The position numbers and the translations under genes were made by a program. A stretch of 24,457 bases of DNA, taken from positions 1 to 24,457 of the forward strand of contig JAJYWM010000374.1 of the NCBI GenBank assembly GCA_021791455.1. Direction: 5' to 3'. This stretch comes from a bacterium. Its GTDB lineage: Bacteria; Chloroflexota; Dormibacteria; UBA8260; Bog-877. The notes below the pieces were generated by a model, which saw only the letters and a program-made list of their open reading frames with translations, had not been told where the DNA came from and ran no database searches. Position 1 is the stretch's first letter; each line of letters starts with the position of its first letter. Positions 1-6,321 of the stretch are shown here, in pieces.

Positions 1-935
1 TGCGTCGGCCAACCTAAGCGTTCCTTAGCTTGGCTGTTGATTGGATCGATGTCGGTCCAAATGTTGGGCATAATTTGTCCGGGCATTTCATGCAGATAGC
101 GCTTAAGCTGGGGCCGCTGGGACTTTGACTTCGGATACCAAATGCGACCTTCATCGTCCAGTCGTTGCATGGTCGCGAGTTCATAGCGCCATCCCATCGG
201 CGGACTACTATGTCCCTTCCACTCATACATCATGTTTGGGCGCGGGTTGGGGCTCGTCATGTTGTCTAGACGATAGACCCGCCCGTCCGGATCTCGGTAG
301 CGATACTTTGATCGTAAATACTCCGGACTATGGGGCGCTCGTGGCGGATTCCAGACAAACGGCTGACGCGCGTCCTTAACGTAGTAGAGCAGGATGTCGG
401 CCACGGCACTCCAAGACTTCGAATCGTTATGAATGTTGGTACGCCGCCAAACGATCTCGGAGCGAAAGTTAACAGGCTCGAAGATGGTGTCCAACACAAC
501 TCGTAGATATGAGCTAGCAGTTGGGTCGCAATGAAGATACAGCGAGCCGGTTGGCTTCAACACTCGATGAAGCTCAACCAGGCGCACAGCCATCTCAACC
601 AGGTATGCAGTCATCTCGCTGGCGCGTAGAGCAGACCGCAGGGCGACCATGAGACGGCTCAAGGGTTCGGGCACCTGCCCACGGTTCACAGCGGTAGCGG
701 TTAGGTAGTGGTAGTGCTCTTCCGTTCGTGGTCCCCACTGCCAGGTGTCCGTGAAGGCGTGAATCTGGGCGTCACTTTGACGGCCCGACTCGTCTCGGAA
801 GATGATGTTGTAGTTCCGATTGCTGTTGAACGGCGGGTCAAGATAGACTAGGTCAAGCGACTCGTCGGGGATGTGCTCTCTCAGAATCGACAGGTTGTCG
901 CCATACCAGAGCAGGTTGTTCTCGACTTGCGGCAT
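1..935 (-). CDS. Site-specific DNA methyltransferase, N-terminal part (cut by window edge)
   Basis: This encodes the first 311 or so residues of an S-adenosylmethionine-dependent DNA amino-methyltransferase (N6-adenine or N4-cytosine). The catalytic motif IV DPPF is at residues 33-36, within LDPPFNSNRNYNII, a signature of the beta-class family in which motif IV precedes the SAM-binding motif. A conserved GSLYLHCDPT segment lies near the middle, and the visible protein ends at ERLGWPT, just before the QKP and DPFxGxGT region expected beyond the window. Translation starts at the ATG whose A is the last base of the recombinase stop codon (TGATG), so the two genes are probably translationally coupled. 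The partner could be a restriction enzyme, or this could be an orphan enzyme; neither can be judged here. Base composition is lower in GC than in the flanking genes. Confidence 0.88.
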   Translation of the reverse strand, partial: MPQVENNLLWYGDNLSILREHIPDESLDLVYLDPPFNSNRNYNIIFRDESGRQSDAQIHAFTDTWQWGPRTEEHYHYLTATAVNRGQVPEPLSRLMVALRSALRASEMTAYLVEMAVRLVELHRVLKPTGSLYLHCDPTASSYLRVVLDTIFEPVNFRSEIVWRRTNIHNDSKSWSAVADILLYYVKDARQPFVWNPPRAPHSPEYLRSKYRYRDPDGRVYRLDNMTSPNPRPNMMYEWKGHSSPPMGWRYELATMQRLDDEGRIWYPKSKSQRPQLKRYLHEMPGQIMPNIWTDIDPINSQAKERLGWPT

Positions 936-1810
936 CAACGGTCTTCCTCGATCTGCTCGATGAGCGCCTTGTCCTGCTCTAGGCTCTGAGCCAAGTACCG
1001 GCGCAGCGACCTTGGGTCTCGCCATCCGCCTAGGCGCATAAGATGATGGGTGTCGCGGGTCGCCGCCGCAAGCTCGGTCGCCCGGCCCCGTCGGAGAAGC
1101 TGGGCGCTGAACTGGCCGCTCGGCAACTCAAGCTCTTGCCGAAGCCTTCTGAATACCGATTGCATCGCCGACGCGCTGAGCTGCCGGTAGTCGTCGCCGT
1201 CCCTCCGCAAGGTGACGAATAGCCAGGGCTGGCGGGTGACTGGCCGCACCTTGTCAATGTAGCGGTTGATTTCACGGGCAGGCCCTTCCGGGATCGGGAT
1301 CTCACGGCGGCGGTGGGTCTTGGTCTGCTCCAAGAGCAGCGTGTGCTCGCTACGGTGCCAGTCCGTGACCCGTAAGTGCCGGACTTCTCCCGCCCTTGCC
1401 GCCGCATAGAAGCACGCTACGAGCAGGGCACGGTTCCTAGGCGACGCGACCTTGAGCGCCGCATCGAGCCGAAGTCGGTCAACGAACTCAAGCGGCTCGT
1501 CAAGCTCCGTGACCTGAACCCGCTTCGACTTCGGCGCGTCGTGCCGCCAGCCGTTGCGCCCGCCCCATCGGAAGAAGGCTCGCAGCACCTTGTCGTAGGA
1601 CCATCTCGTAGTCGTTACTTCAAATTGGTCTAGGAACTCCCCCAGCAAGGCATCGGTGAAGCCATCGGGGTGCTCGATCCCCTTCTCGGCCCTGAATCGG
1701 TCGATCTTGACCGCAAGCCATCGGTAGCTCTCGCGGGTTGCCGCCCCTTTGCCGTCGCGCAAAAAAGAATCCCAAGCTTCATCCCAAGGGGTCGGTTTCG
1801 ACTTCACCAC
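935..1810 (-). CDS. Tyrosine recombinase / phage-type integrase
   Basis: This 291-residue protein has the two-domain layout of tyrosine recombinases: an N-terminal SAM-like core-binding domain (about residues 7-90) and a C-terminal catalytic domain. Counting from the GTG at 1810, the catalytic set is Arg139 (in ARAGEVRHL), Lys164 (in TKTHRRREIPIP), the LLR arginine at 240, Trp263 (in LGGWRDPRS) and the nucleophile Tyr272 (in RRYLAQ). The usual HxxR histidine is Gln237. I chose the GTG at 1810 because GGGAG lies about 9 bases upstream. A TTG at 1864 would add 18 residues but has no ribosome binding site and crosses an inverted repeat. The stop overlaps the methyltransferase start. It sits next to tRNA-Thr and probably catalysed integration of the element there. 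Confidence 0.9.
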   Translation of the reverse strand: MVKSKPTPWDEAWDSFLRDGKGAATRESYRWLAVKIDRFRAEKGIEHPDGFTDALLGEFLDQFEVTTTRWSYDKVLRAFFRWGGRNGWRHDAPKSKRVQVTELDEPLEFVDRLRLDAALKVASPRNRALLVACFYAAARAGEVRHLRVTDWHRSEHTLLLEQTKTHRRREIPIPEGPAREINRYIDKVRPVTRQPWLFVTLRRDGDDYRQLSASAMQSVFRRLRQELELPSGQFSAQLLRRGRATELAAATRDTHHLMRLGGWRDPRSLRRYLAQSLEQDKALIEQIEEDR

Positions 1811-1851
1811 TTGCCGGTGCTCCCGATAAGAGTGTGATAAGTTGCAGAAAG

Positions 1852-1874
1852 GCGGTCTAAGCAAATAAGACCGC
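1852..1874. repeat. Inverted repeat upstream of the recombinase gene
   Basis: Perfect 7-base arms, GCGGTCT at 1852-1858 and AGACCGC at 1868-1874, are separated by a 9-base AT-rich spacer. The repeat lies about 40 bases before the preferred recombinase start. It could be an operator controlling the recombinase or a recombinase/excisionase binding site. Its function is inferred. Confidence 0.4.
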
Positions 1875-1889
1875 TATCATGCCGCTTTA

Positions 1890-1926
1890 ACCCAAGGTCT
1901 GACCCAAGAGTTACCGATTAGTAACT
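1890..1926. repeat. Paired direct repeats and an inverted repeat in the presumed attachment region
   Basis: Two copies of ACCCAAG (1890-1896 and 1902-1908) start 12 bases apart. They are followed directly by an inverted repeat, AGTTAC (1909-1914) and GTAACT (1921-1926), around a 6-base loop. The cluster sits between the recombinase gene and the tRNA-Thr 3' end, where integrases of this family have arm-type sites. The repeats are visible in the sequence; the binding role is inferred. Confidence 0.35.
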
Positions 1927-1944
1927 TTGATCTCAACCTGAAGT

Positions 1945-1957
1945 CGGCTCTTAGCCG
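1945..1957 (-). terminator. Small hairpin just downstream of tRNA-Thr
   Basis: A 5-base-pair stem (CGGCT and AGCCG, 3-base loop) begins 4 bases beyond the 3' end of tRNA-Thr in the direction of transcription. No run of U follows, so it is at best a weak terminator or a processing signal. It may equally belong to the attachment region. Confidence 0.22.
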
Positions 1958-1960
1958 GTG

Positions 1961-2032
1961 AGCCCAGGGCGGGGATTGAACCCGCGACCTCTTCCTTACC
2001 AAGGAAGCGCTCTACCACTGAGCTACCTGGGC
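1961..2032 (-). tRNA. tRNA-Thr (anticodon GGU)
   Basis: A full 72-base cloverleaf reads on the minus strand. The acceptor stem is GCCCAGG/CCTGGGC, the D arm is AGCTCAGTGGTAGAGC, the anticodon stem-loop is CTTCC-TTGGTAA-GGAAG with GGT at the anticodon position, and the T loop is TTCAATC. The discriminator is U and CCA is not encoded. It follows tRNA-Tyr after one base and was probably co-transcribed with it. Its 3' end is the likely integration target of the neighbouring recombinase. Confidence 0.95.
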
Positions 2033-2033
2033 G

Positions 2034-2115
2034 TGGGCGGGAGAGGATTCGAACCTCTGAAGGCGTAGCCAGCTGATTTACAGTCAGCCCCGTTTGACCA
2101 CTTCGGTACCCGCCC
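2034..2115 (-). tRNA. tRNA-Tyr (anticodon GUA)
   Basis: An 82-base class II tRNA with a long variable arm. The acceptor stem is GGGCGGG/CCCGCCC with discriminator A, the anticodon loop is CTGTAAA with GTA, and the T loop is TTCGAAT. CCA is not encoded. G34 in a GUA anticodon makes this tRNA a substrate for queuosine insertion by the Tgt and QueA enzymes encoded at 16362-18556, and it is charged by the TyrS encoded at 21640-22842. Confidence 0.95.
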
Positions 2116-2122
2116 GCTGGCG

Positions 2123-2128
2123 AGTATA
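2123..2128 (-). promoter_or_regulatory. Probable -10 element for the tRNA-Tyr/tRNA-Thr unit
   Basis: TATACT on the minus strand ends 7 bases before the first base of tRNA-Tyr, a good match to the sigma-70 -10 consensus. No convincing -35 hexamer is visible 16-18 bases upstream. The spacing would put the transcription start at or next to the mature 5' end of the tRNA. Confidence 0.45.
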
Positions 2129-2193
2129 CCGAGCTTGCTACGCTGAAACGATTCCGATCCCCTCACCCAGATTGATAGCCGGAGGAGGCACCG

Positions 2194-2556
2194 TTGGCAG
2201 ATTTGGAAGCTGTGGCCCCCGCAACCTTTGAAGCCTTCTCCACACTCGACATCAGGGCGGGACGAGTGGTCGCGGCCACCGACTTCCGAGAAGCGCGCAA
2301 GCCGGCCATCAAGCTCCAGATCGACTTCGGCCCCCAGATCGGGATCCTTCAGTCGAGTGCCCAACTCACCCGCCACTACGATCCGGCGGCCCTGGTCGGG
2401 ACCGAGGTGCTAGCTGTGGTCAACCTTCCGCCCCGCAGGATTGCGGGCTTCAAGAGCCAGGTGCTGGTCCTGGGCGTGGTGAACCCGTCAGATCCGGAAG
2501 AGGTCGTGCTCGTCAGGCCGGACCGCACTGGTACCGCGGGGTGGCGGCTCGGGTGA
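2194..2556 (+). CDS. csaA: CsaA-like tRNA-binding domain protein (export-related chaperone family)
   Basis: This 120-residue protein is a single OB-fold tRNA-binding domain of the CsaA/EMAP-II type. The family signature runs through FSTLDIRAGRVVAATDFREA, then KPAIKLQIDFG near residues 33-43, and VVNLPPRRIAGFKSQVLVLG near 76-95. CsaA is a small cytoplasmic homodimer described as an export-related chaperone in Bacillus, and the fold can bind tRNA. The start is TTG at 2194, fixed by a very strong GGAGGAGG five bases upstream. It stands alone between the tRNA pair and the psp locus on the plus strand. Length and domain fit the family; the physiological role is less certain than the family call. 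Confidence 0.85.
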   Translation: MADLEAVAPATFEAFSTLDIRAGRVVAATDFREARKPAIKLQIDFGPQIGILQSSAQLTRHYDPAALVGTEVLAVVNLPPRRIAGFKSQVLVLGVVNPSDPEEVVLVRPDRTGTAGWRLG

Positions 2557-2670
2557 GAGCAGGCGAACTCCGCCCCTCGCTGGGCCGCCCGAACAGGATT
2601 CGAAATCCAAAGACGGTAAGATCCCCTTTGTGGAACAAGCGAAGTTCCCCCCAGCGCGAAGGAGATGGCA
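2557..2670 (+). promoter_or_regulatory. Upstream region of the pspA-pspAA fusion gene
   Basis: This 114-base gap probably holds the promoter of the PspA fusion gene. Visible elements are a TAAGAT hexamer at 2617-2622 as a possible -10, a small inverted repeat GGATT-cga-AATCC at 2596-2608, and GGAAC/GTTCC arms at 2632-2648. The ribosome binding site AAGGAG (2659-2664) is six bases before the ATG at 2671. No good -35 is visible, so an alternative sigma factor or an activator is possible. Confidence 0.3.
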
Positions 2671-3768
2671 ATGAGCATCATGCGACGGATGTCGGACTTG
2701 GTCCAGCAGAAGGCCAACAAGGTCCTCGACAAGGCTGAGAACCCGGTGGAGGCGCTAGACCTCTCCTATCAGAAGCAGATGGAGGGGCTGCAGCAGGTGA
2801 AGCGCAGCGTCGCCGACGTGCTCACCTCGGAGAAGCGCCTTGAGATGCAACAGGCTCAGCTCCGCCAGAGCCAGGAGAAGCTCCAGGGGCAGGCCAAGCT
2901 CGCCCTCCAACAGGGGCGCGAGGATCTGGCCAGACTGGCCCTGACCAGGGCTCAGGACGCCCAGACTCAGGCCGACAACCTTCAGGCGCAGATCGTCCAG
3001 TTGAAGGACCAGGAGCAGAAGCTGGAGATCACCGCTCAGAAGCTGCAGGCCAAGGTGGAGGCCTTCCGGACCCAGCGCGAGACCATGAAGGCTCAGTACT
3101 CCGCCGCCAAGGCCTCCACCCAGGTCGGCGAGGCCGTCACCGGGCTCAGCGAGCACATGGCCGATGTGAACATGATGATGGAGCGGGCCCAGGACAAGAC
3201 CCAGCAGATGCAAGCCAGAGCGGCCGCCGTCGACAGCCTGGTGGACAGCGGGACCCTCGACACTATCGGCATCAGCTCAGGTGATGACATCGAGCGCCAG
3301 TTGCAAAGTGGCCTGACCGAATCCCAGGTGGATGCGCAACTGGCGGCGATGAAGCAGGAGATGCTGCCGGCCGCCGCGCCCGCACCCCGAATCGAAGCCC
3401 CCGCTCAACCAGCAGCCCAGCCGGCGCCTCAGGCGCCGCCGAGTGGCAATCCCGGGCCGGTAGGAGACAGCATCGTGGTTAGGATCCAGGGAGAGGATCA
3501 GTACCGCCTCAGCGTCAGCGAACGGCCCCAGCTGGAACCACTGGACAAGGCTCTGTCTCAAGCCATAGCCGGTCAGGACCAGGAGGGCTACACGACCGCC
3601 CTGGCCAATCTTCTGAGCTTCGTGAGATCGCACGGCACCAAGGTGGCCGACGATCAGCTGGAGAGCTCGGACGTCATGCTTCCGTCGCAGGACATGACTC
3701 TCGAGGAGGCGACGGCACTCATGTCCGAGGACGGCGACGTGGTCGAGGCCGGTAACCAGCAGGCCTGA
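2671..3768 (+). CDS. pspA: PspA/IM30-family membrane-remodelling protein fused to a PspAA domain
   Basis: PspA proteins are peripheral ESCRT-III-like coiled-coil proteins that assemble on damaged inner membrane. Residues 1-233 are a complete PspA: an amphipathic N-terminal helix (SIMRRMSDLVQQK), the conserved block LDKAENPVEALDLSY, then long Gln/Glu/Lys-rich coiled coils. A Pro/Ala-rich linker (about 234-266) leads to a C-terminal domain starting IVVRIQGEDQYRLS and ending in DMTLEEATALMSEDG, which matches PspAA, normally a separate 95-residue protein. The total of 365 residues compares with 220-260 for ordinary PspA. I chose the ATG at 2671 because AAGGAG is six bases upstream; the ATG at 2665 touches it. 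It converges with pspAB-htpX, the usual partners of PspAA-type systems. Confidence 0.9.
   Translation: MSIMRRMSDLVQQKANKVLDKAENPVEALDLSYQKQMEGLQQVKRSVADVLTSEKRLEMQQAQLRQSQEKLQGQAKLALQQGREDLARLALTRAQDAQTQADNLQAQIVQLKDQEQKLEITAQKLQAKVEAFRTQRETMKAQYSAAKASTQVGEAVTGLSEHMADVNMMMERAQDKTQQMQARAAAVDSLVDSGTLDTIGISSGDDIERQLQSGLTESQVDAQLAAMKQEMLPAAAPAPRIEAPAQPAAQPAPQAPPSGNPGPVGDSIVVRIQGEDQYRLSVSERPQLEPLDKALSQAIAGQDQEGYTTALANLLSFVRSHGTKVADDQLESSDVMLPSQDMTLEEATALMSEDGDVVEAGNQQA
3462..3768 (+). other. Possible internal translation start giving free PspAA
   Basis: Inside the fusion gene an AGGAG (3462-3466) lies 8 bases before an in-frame GTG (3475-3477). That GTG falls exactly where stand-alone PspAA proteins begin, so initiation there would give a 97-residue protein starting M-V-R-I-Q-G-E. 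A GC-rich 7-base-pair hairpin (3422-3438, loop TCA) lies 23 bases upstream. The elements are seen in the sequence; use of the start is inferred, and chance occurrence within coding sequence is possible. Confidence 0.35.
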
Positions 3769-3786
3769 TCCCAAGGTCGCAAGCTT

Positions 3787-3818
3787 CGGGGAAATCCCCG
3801 CTCGGAGCCCAGAGGCTC
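3787..3818. terminator. Two small hairpins between convergent psp genes
   Basis: Two 5-base-pair stems, CGGGG/CCCCG (3787-3800) and GAGCC/GGCTC (3805-3818), each with a tetraloop, fill the 48-base gap where the pspA fusion and pspAB converge. No clear U-run is present on either strand. They may act as a weak bidirectional terminator. Confidence 0.3.
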
Positions 3819-4392
3819 AGACCGGCACGCCCCACAAGGCGTACCAGCGCTCAAGATTCGGTTCGACTGGCAGCTCGTTCTTGGCCACGGCGGCCAGCCG
3901 CATCTCGGCGGCGTTGTCGCGCCGGTGGTCCCCGCTCGGGATGAACGGATAGAAGGTGGCCTCCTTGTACCCGTAAATCCAGTACACCGACCTCCCGCCG
4001 TCGCGGAAGGGGAAGACCGCCGCCAGAAGGCAGTCGCCAAGTCCCTCGTCGAGCAGCCCCATGGCGACCGCGTGAATGCCGGCGAGGACCGCCTCGAAGT
4101 CGGCACCATCCACCACCAACCATTCGAAGCCCAGATCGTCCTTGACCTCTCTCACCTTCAGCGCGTCATCCGGGGCGGTCGAGTCCTGAAGTTTGAGCAT
4201 GGACACTGTGTCCGTAGTCAGCTGTTGGAACCGGCCTGAGGGCAGCGACCGGAAGACGATGCCGACCCGGTTGGCCGGCTCCAACCCCCCCTCGGTCTGG
4301 AGCGAGAGTAGAGCGGTGCTCATGGCAAAGATCTTGTCCTCGTTGGACTTCGGGAGTTTGGTGCGACCGATGAGCGAGTCGAGGAACCCCAC
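3817..4392 (-). CDS. pspAB: PspA-associated protein PspAB
   Basis: This soluble 191-residue protein fits the PspAB family: it begins GFLDSLIGRTKLPK, has a central EWLVVDG strand, and ends with the characteristic YGYKEATFYPFIPS, then HRRDNAAEMRLAAVAKN, then LERWYALWGVPV. No biochemical activity is established for the family, which is known mainly through its association with PspA, PspAA and M48 proteases in actinobacterial, chloroflexal and archaeal genomes. The GTG start lies 12 bases after the htpX stop with AGAGG about nine bases upstream, so the pair is almost certainly one operon. No signal peptide or membrane segment is visible. The family call rests on my recollection of these conserved motifs. 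Confidence 0.83.
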   Translation of the reverse strand: MGFLDSLIGRTKLPKSNEDKIFAMSTALLSLQTEGGLEPANRVGIVFRSLPSGRFQQLTTDTVSMLKLQDSTAPDDALKVREVKDDLGFEWLVVDGADFEAVLAGIHAVAMGLLDEGLGDCLLAAVFPFRDGGRSVYWIYGYKEATFYPFIPSGDHRRDNAAEMRLAAVAKNELPVEPNLERWYALWGVPV

Positions 4393-4404
4393 GACCTGGG
4401 GCCT

Positions 4405-5334
4405 CTACCCGGAGAGGCGAGACTGCAGCTCCTGCAGCTTCGCCAGCCGGTGCTCCAGGGATGGATGGGTCGAGAACATCTCGGCCAACGTGTTCTTCCC
4501 GACCCTGACCGCTGGGAAGATCATGAGAGCGTTGGCGGCCTGCACCTGCCTCAGATCACGGTCCGGGATCCTGGTCATGGTCCCACTGATCTTCTGCAAC
4601 GCCGACGCCAGCTGGGACGGGTCCTGGGTGATGATCGCGGAGCCCCGGTCGGCGGCGTACTCGCGGTAGCGAGAGAGAGCGCGGATGAGGACGAAGCTGA
4701 TGGCCCAGACCACCGCGGCCACCAGGATTATCAGAATCATCCCCTCCCCCTCATCACCCCCTCGGCCGCGGCCGTAGCCACCGCCGCCATACCCGCCGAA
4801 GCCGCCGAACATGCCGAACCACAGCCCCGACTGAACAATAAGGGAGGCTACGGTCGCAAAGAAACCGGCCATCGCCATCACCTTGACATCCCGGTGGATC
4901 ACGTGGCTCAGCTCATGGGCCAGCACCGCCTCCAGCTCCTTTGGCTCAAGCTGGTTGAGGATCCCGGTCGTAACCGCGATGACCGAGTTCTTGGGATTGC
5001 GGCCGGTGGCGAGGGCGTTGGGAACACGGGACTGGATGACCGCCACCTTCGGCATCGGAACACCGGTCATCTGGGCCAGCCGCCCCACGATGTCATAGAG
5101 CTGCGGATACTGCTGCGGGGTGACCATCTGCGCCTTGAGCGCCGTCAGCACCATTCGATCGGAGAAGTAGTACTGGGCCACCAGCAGCACGACCACCACG
5201 ACCAGAATCGTGGCCAGCTCCACCCGGAGCAGAAGCAGGACGCCGACGAATATGAGGTAGACGACGGCCAGGAGGAACAGGGTCAAGACCATGCGGAACG
5301 TCAGCCCGCGGTCGGCACCCAATTTGCGCTGCAT
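4405..5334 (-). CDS. htpX: HtpX-like M48 family zinc metalloprotease
   Basis: HtpX proteases are integral membrane enzymes that degrade damaged membrane proteins. This 309-residue protein has two N-terminal hydrophobic segments (about 14-35 and 39-57). The zinc site HELSH is at 140-144, with a third ligand Glu225 in SRYREYAADR, and two further hydrophobic segments lie near 152-175 and 199-217. A glycine-rich stretch (177-193) between the last two is longer than usual. The ATG at 5334 has AAGAGGTG just upstream. It is first in a two-gene unit with pspAB and divergent from the second pspA, which places it in membrane quality control next to PspA. Substrates cannot be read from sequence. Confidence 0.93.
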   Translation of the reverse strand: MQRKLGADRGLTFRMVLTLFLLAVVYLIFVGVLLLLRVELATILVVVVVLLVAQYYFSDRMVLTALKAQMVTPQQYPQLYDIVGRLAQMTGVPMPKVAVIQSRVPNALATGRNPKNSVIAVTTGILNQLEPKELEAVLAHELSHVIHRDVKVMAMAGFFATVASLIVQSGLWFGMFGGFGGYGGGGYGRGRGGDEGEGMILIILVAAVVWAISFVLIRALSRYREYAADRGSAIITQDPSQLASALQKISGTMTRIPDRDLRQVQAANALMIFPAVRVGKNTLAEMFSTHPSLEHRLAKLQELQSRLSG

Positions 5335-5554
5335 AGCACCTCTTATATACCCGCTAGCTTAGAGTTCGCGCAGAGTCGAACCCGCGGTCCGAATCGATCT
5401 CGGGGCCGGCGCCGCTTTATGTTGCTTGACGTTAACATGACCGCAGGGATCCTGGAGCGTCCCATGGGAGCGCCACAACTCAATGCCGGAACTAGAACTC
5501 GCGCTGGAAGCTGCGGTCGCCTGCGCCGCCTTGGTGGTCGGCTGGAGGTCACGC
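5335..5554. promoter_or_regulatory. Divergent promoter region between htpX and the second pspA
   Basis: This 220-base region separates the htpX start from the preferred start of the second pspA. It contains an AT-rich island around 5416-5440 with TTGACG at 5426-5431 (a possible plus-strand -35) and a GTTAAC palindrome. Near htpX a minus-strand TATATA lies just before its ribosome binding site. No complete sigma-70 promoter can be assigned with confidence. Shared control of both units is plausible from the arrangement. Confidence 0.4.
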
Positions 5555-6316
5555 GTGGGTCGGCGGCTGCGCCAAATCGTGGAGCAGAAGGTCGGGCACC
5601 GCCTGGACCGAGCTGAGAATCCAGTGGAGGCCCTTGACCTCTCGTACCGCAAGCAGCGAGAGGCCCTGCAGTCGGTGAGGAGGGGGATCGCGGAGGTGGT
5701 GACCTCCCAGAAGAGGCTCGAGATTCAGGTGGCCCAGCTGCGCCAGGCAGACACTCGCCTCCGGGATCAGGCCAGGAGAGCACTTCAAGAGGGGCGTGAG
5801 GATCTCGCCCGCCTGGCCCTGACCCGCGCCGCCGACACCGCGGGACAGATCGCGTCGATTCAACAACAGATCGCCCAGATCAACCAGCAAGAGCTGGCCC
5901 TCGAGGCCACCTCGCAGAAGCTTGAGTCGAGGGTTATGGCCTTCAAGACCAGAAGGGACACCATCAGTGCCCAGTATTCCGCTGCCCGGGCTTCGGCCAA
6001 GATCGGGGAGACGGTGACGGGCCTCTCGGCCGACCTGGGCGGGGTCGGCCGGAGCCTGGAGAGGATTCAGGAGAAGACCAGCCAGATGCAGGCCAGAGCA
6101 GCCGCCCTGGAGCAGCTCATGGACCAGAGCACACTTGGTACCCTAGGGCCCTATTCCGAGGACGACATCGACCGGGAGCTTCGGCTCGGTGCGGCCAACG
6201 CATCAGTCGAAGCTGAACTCTCAAGGCTGCGCCGGGAGGCCCTCGCCTCCTCACCAGAACACGCCCGCATCGCTGGAGCACCGACCGCCGACGTCAATTC
6301 CGAGAAGGGAGGATAG
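5555..6316 (+). CDS. Second PspA/IM30-family protein (unfused paralogue)
   Basis: From the GTG at 5555 this is a 253-residue PspA of ordinary length with no PspAA extension. The N-terminal GRRLRQIVEQK helix is followed by LDRAENPVEALDLSY, nearly identical to the fused paralogue upstream, and then long coiled coils including REDLARLALTRA and EKTSQMQARAAALE. The tail (about 225-253) is short and variable. I chose GTG 5555 because GGAGG lies six bases upstream and the resulting N-terminus aligns with the paralogue. The ATG at 5483 would add 24 residues with a hydrophobic run and has a poorer ribosome binding site. It is followed after five bases by a small membrane protein gene and is divergent from htpX. 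Confidence 0.9.
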   Translation: MGRRLRQIVEQKVGHRLDRAENPVEALDLSYRKQREALQSVRRGIAEVVTSQKRLEIQVAQLRQADTRLRDQARRALQEGREDLARLALTRAADTAGQIASIQQQIAQINQQELALEATSQKLESRVMAFKTRRDTISAQYSAARASAKIGETVTGLSADLGGVGRSLERIQEKTSQMQARAAALEQLMDQSTLGTLGPYSEDDIDRELRLGAANASVEAELSRLRREALASSPEHARIAGAPTADVNSEKGG

Positions 6317-6321
6317 GATCA

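Larger units (their letters stand above)
1..1960. mobile_element. Putative end of a tRNA-Thr-associated integrative element
   Basis: A tyrosine recombinase gene and an overlapping DNA methyltransferase gene lie directly next to the 3' end of tRNA-Thr, the classic arrangement of an integrative island. By eye this stretch is clearly richer in A and T than the rest of the window and uses codons such as ATA, AGA and TTA more freely, which suggests transfer. The attachment core would be expected in the 3' half of tRNA-Thr (about 1961-1985). The second copy cannot be seen because the element runs off the left edge, so the boundaries and mobility are inferred. Confidence 0.45.

Noticed and set aside
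1811..1864. N-terminal extension of the recombinase from the TTG at 1864
   Set aside because: There is no ribosome binding site before the TTG and the extension crosses the inverted repeat at 1852-1874, while the GTG at 1810 has GGGAG at good spacing.
4450..5616. Long plus-strand open frame opposite htpX
   Set aside because: It is antisense to a gene with clear M48 motifs, has no recognisable domain, and its composition (His, Arg, Gln-rich) is typical of an antisense shadow in GC-rich coding sequence.
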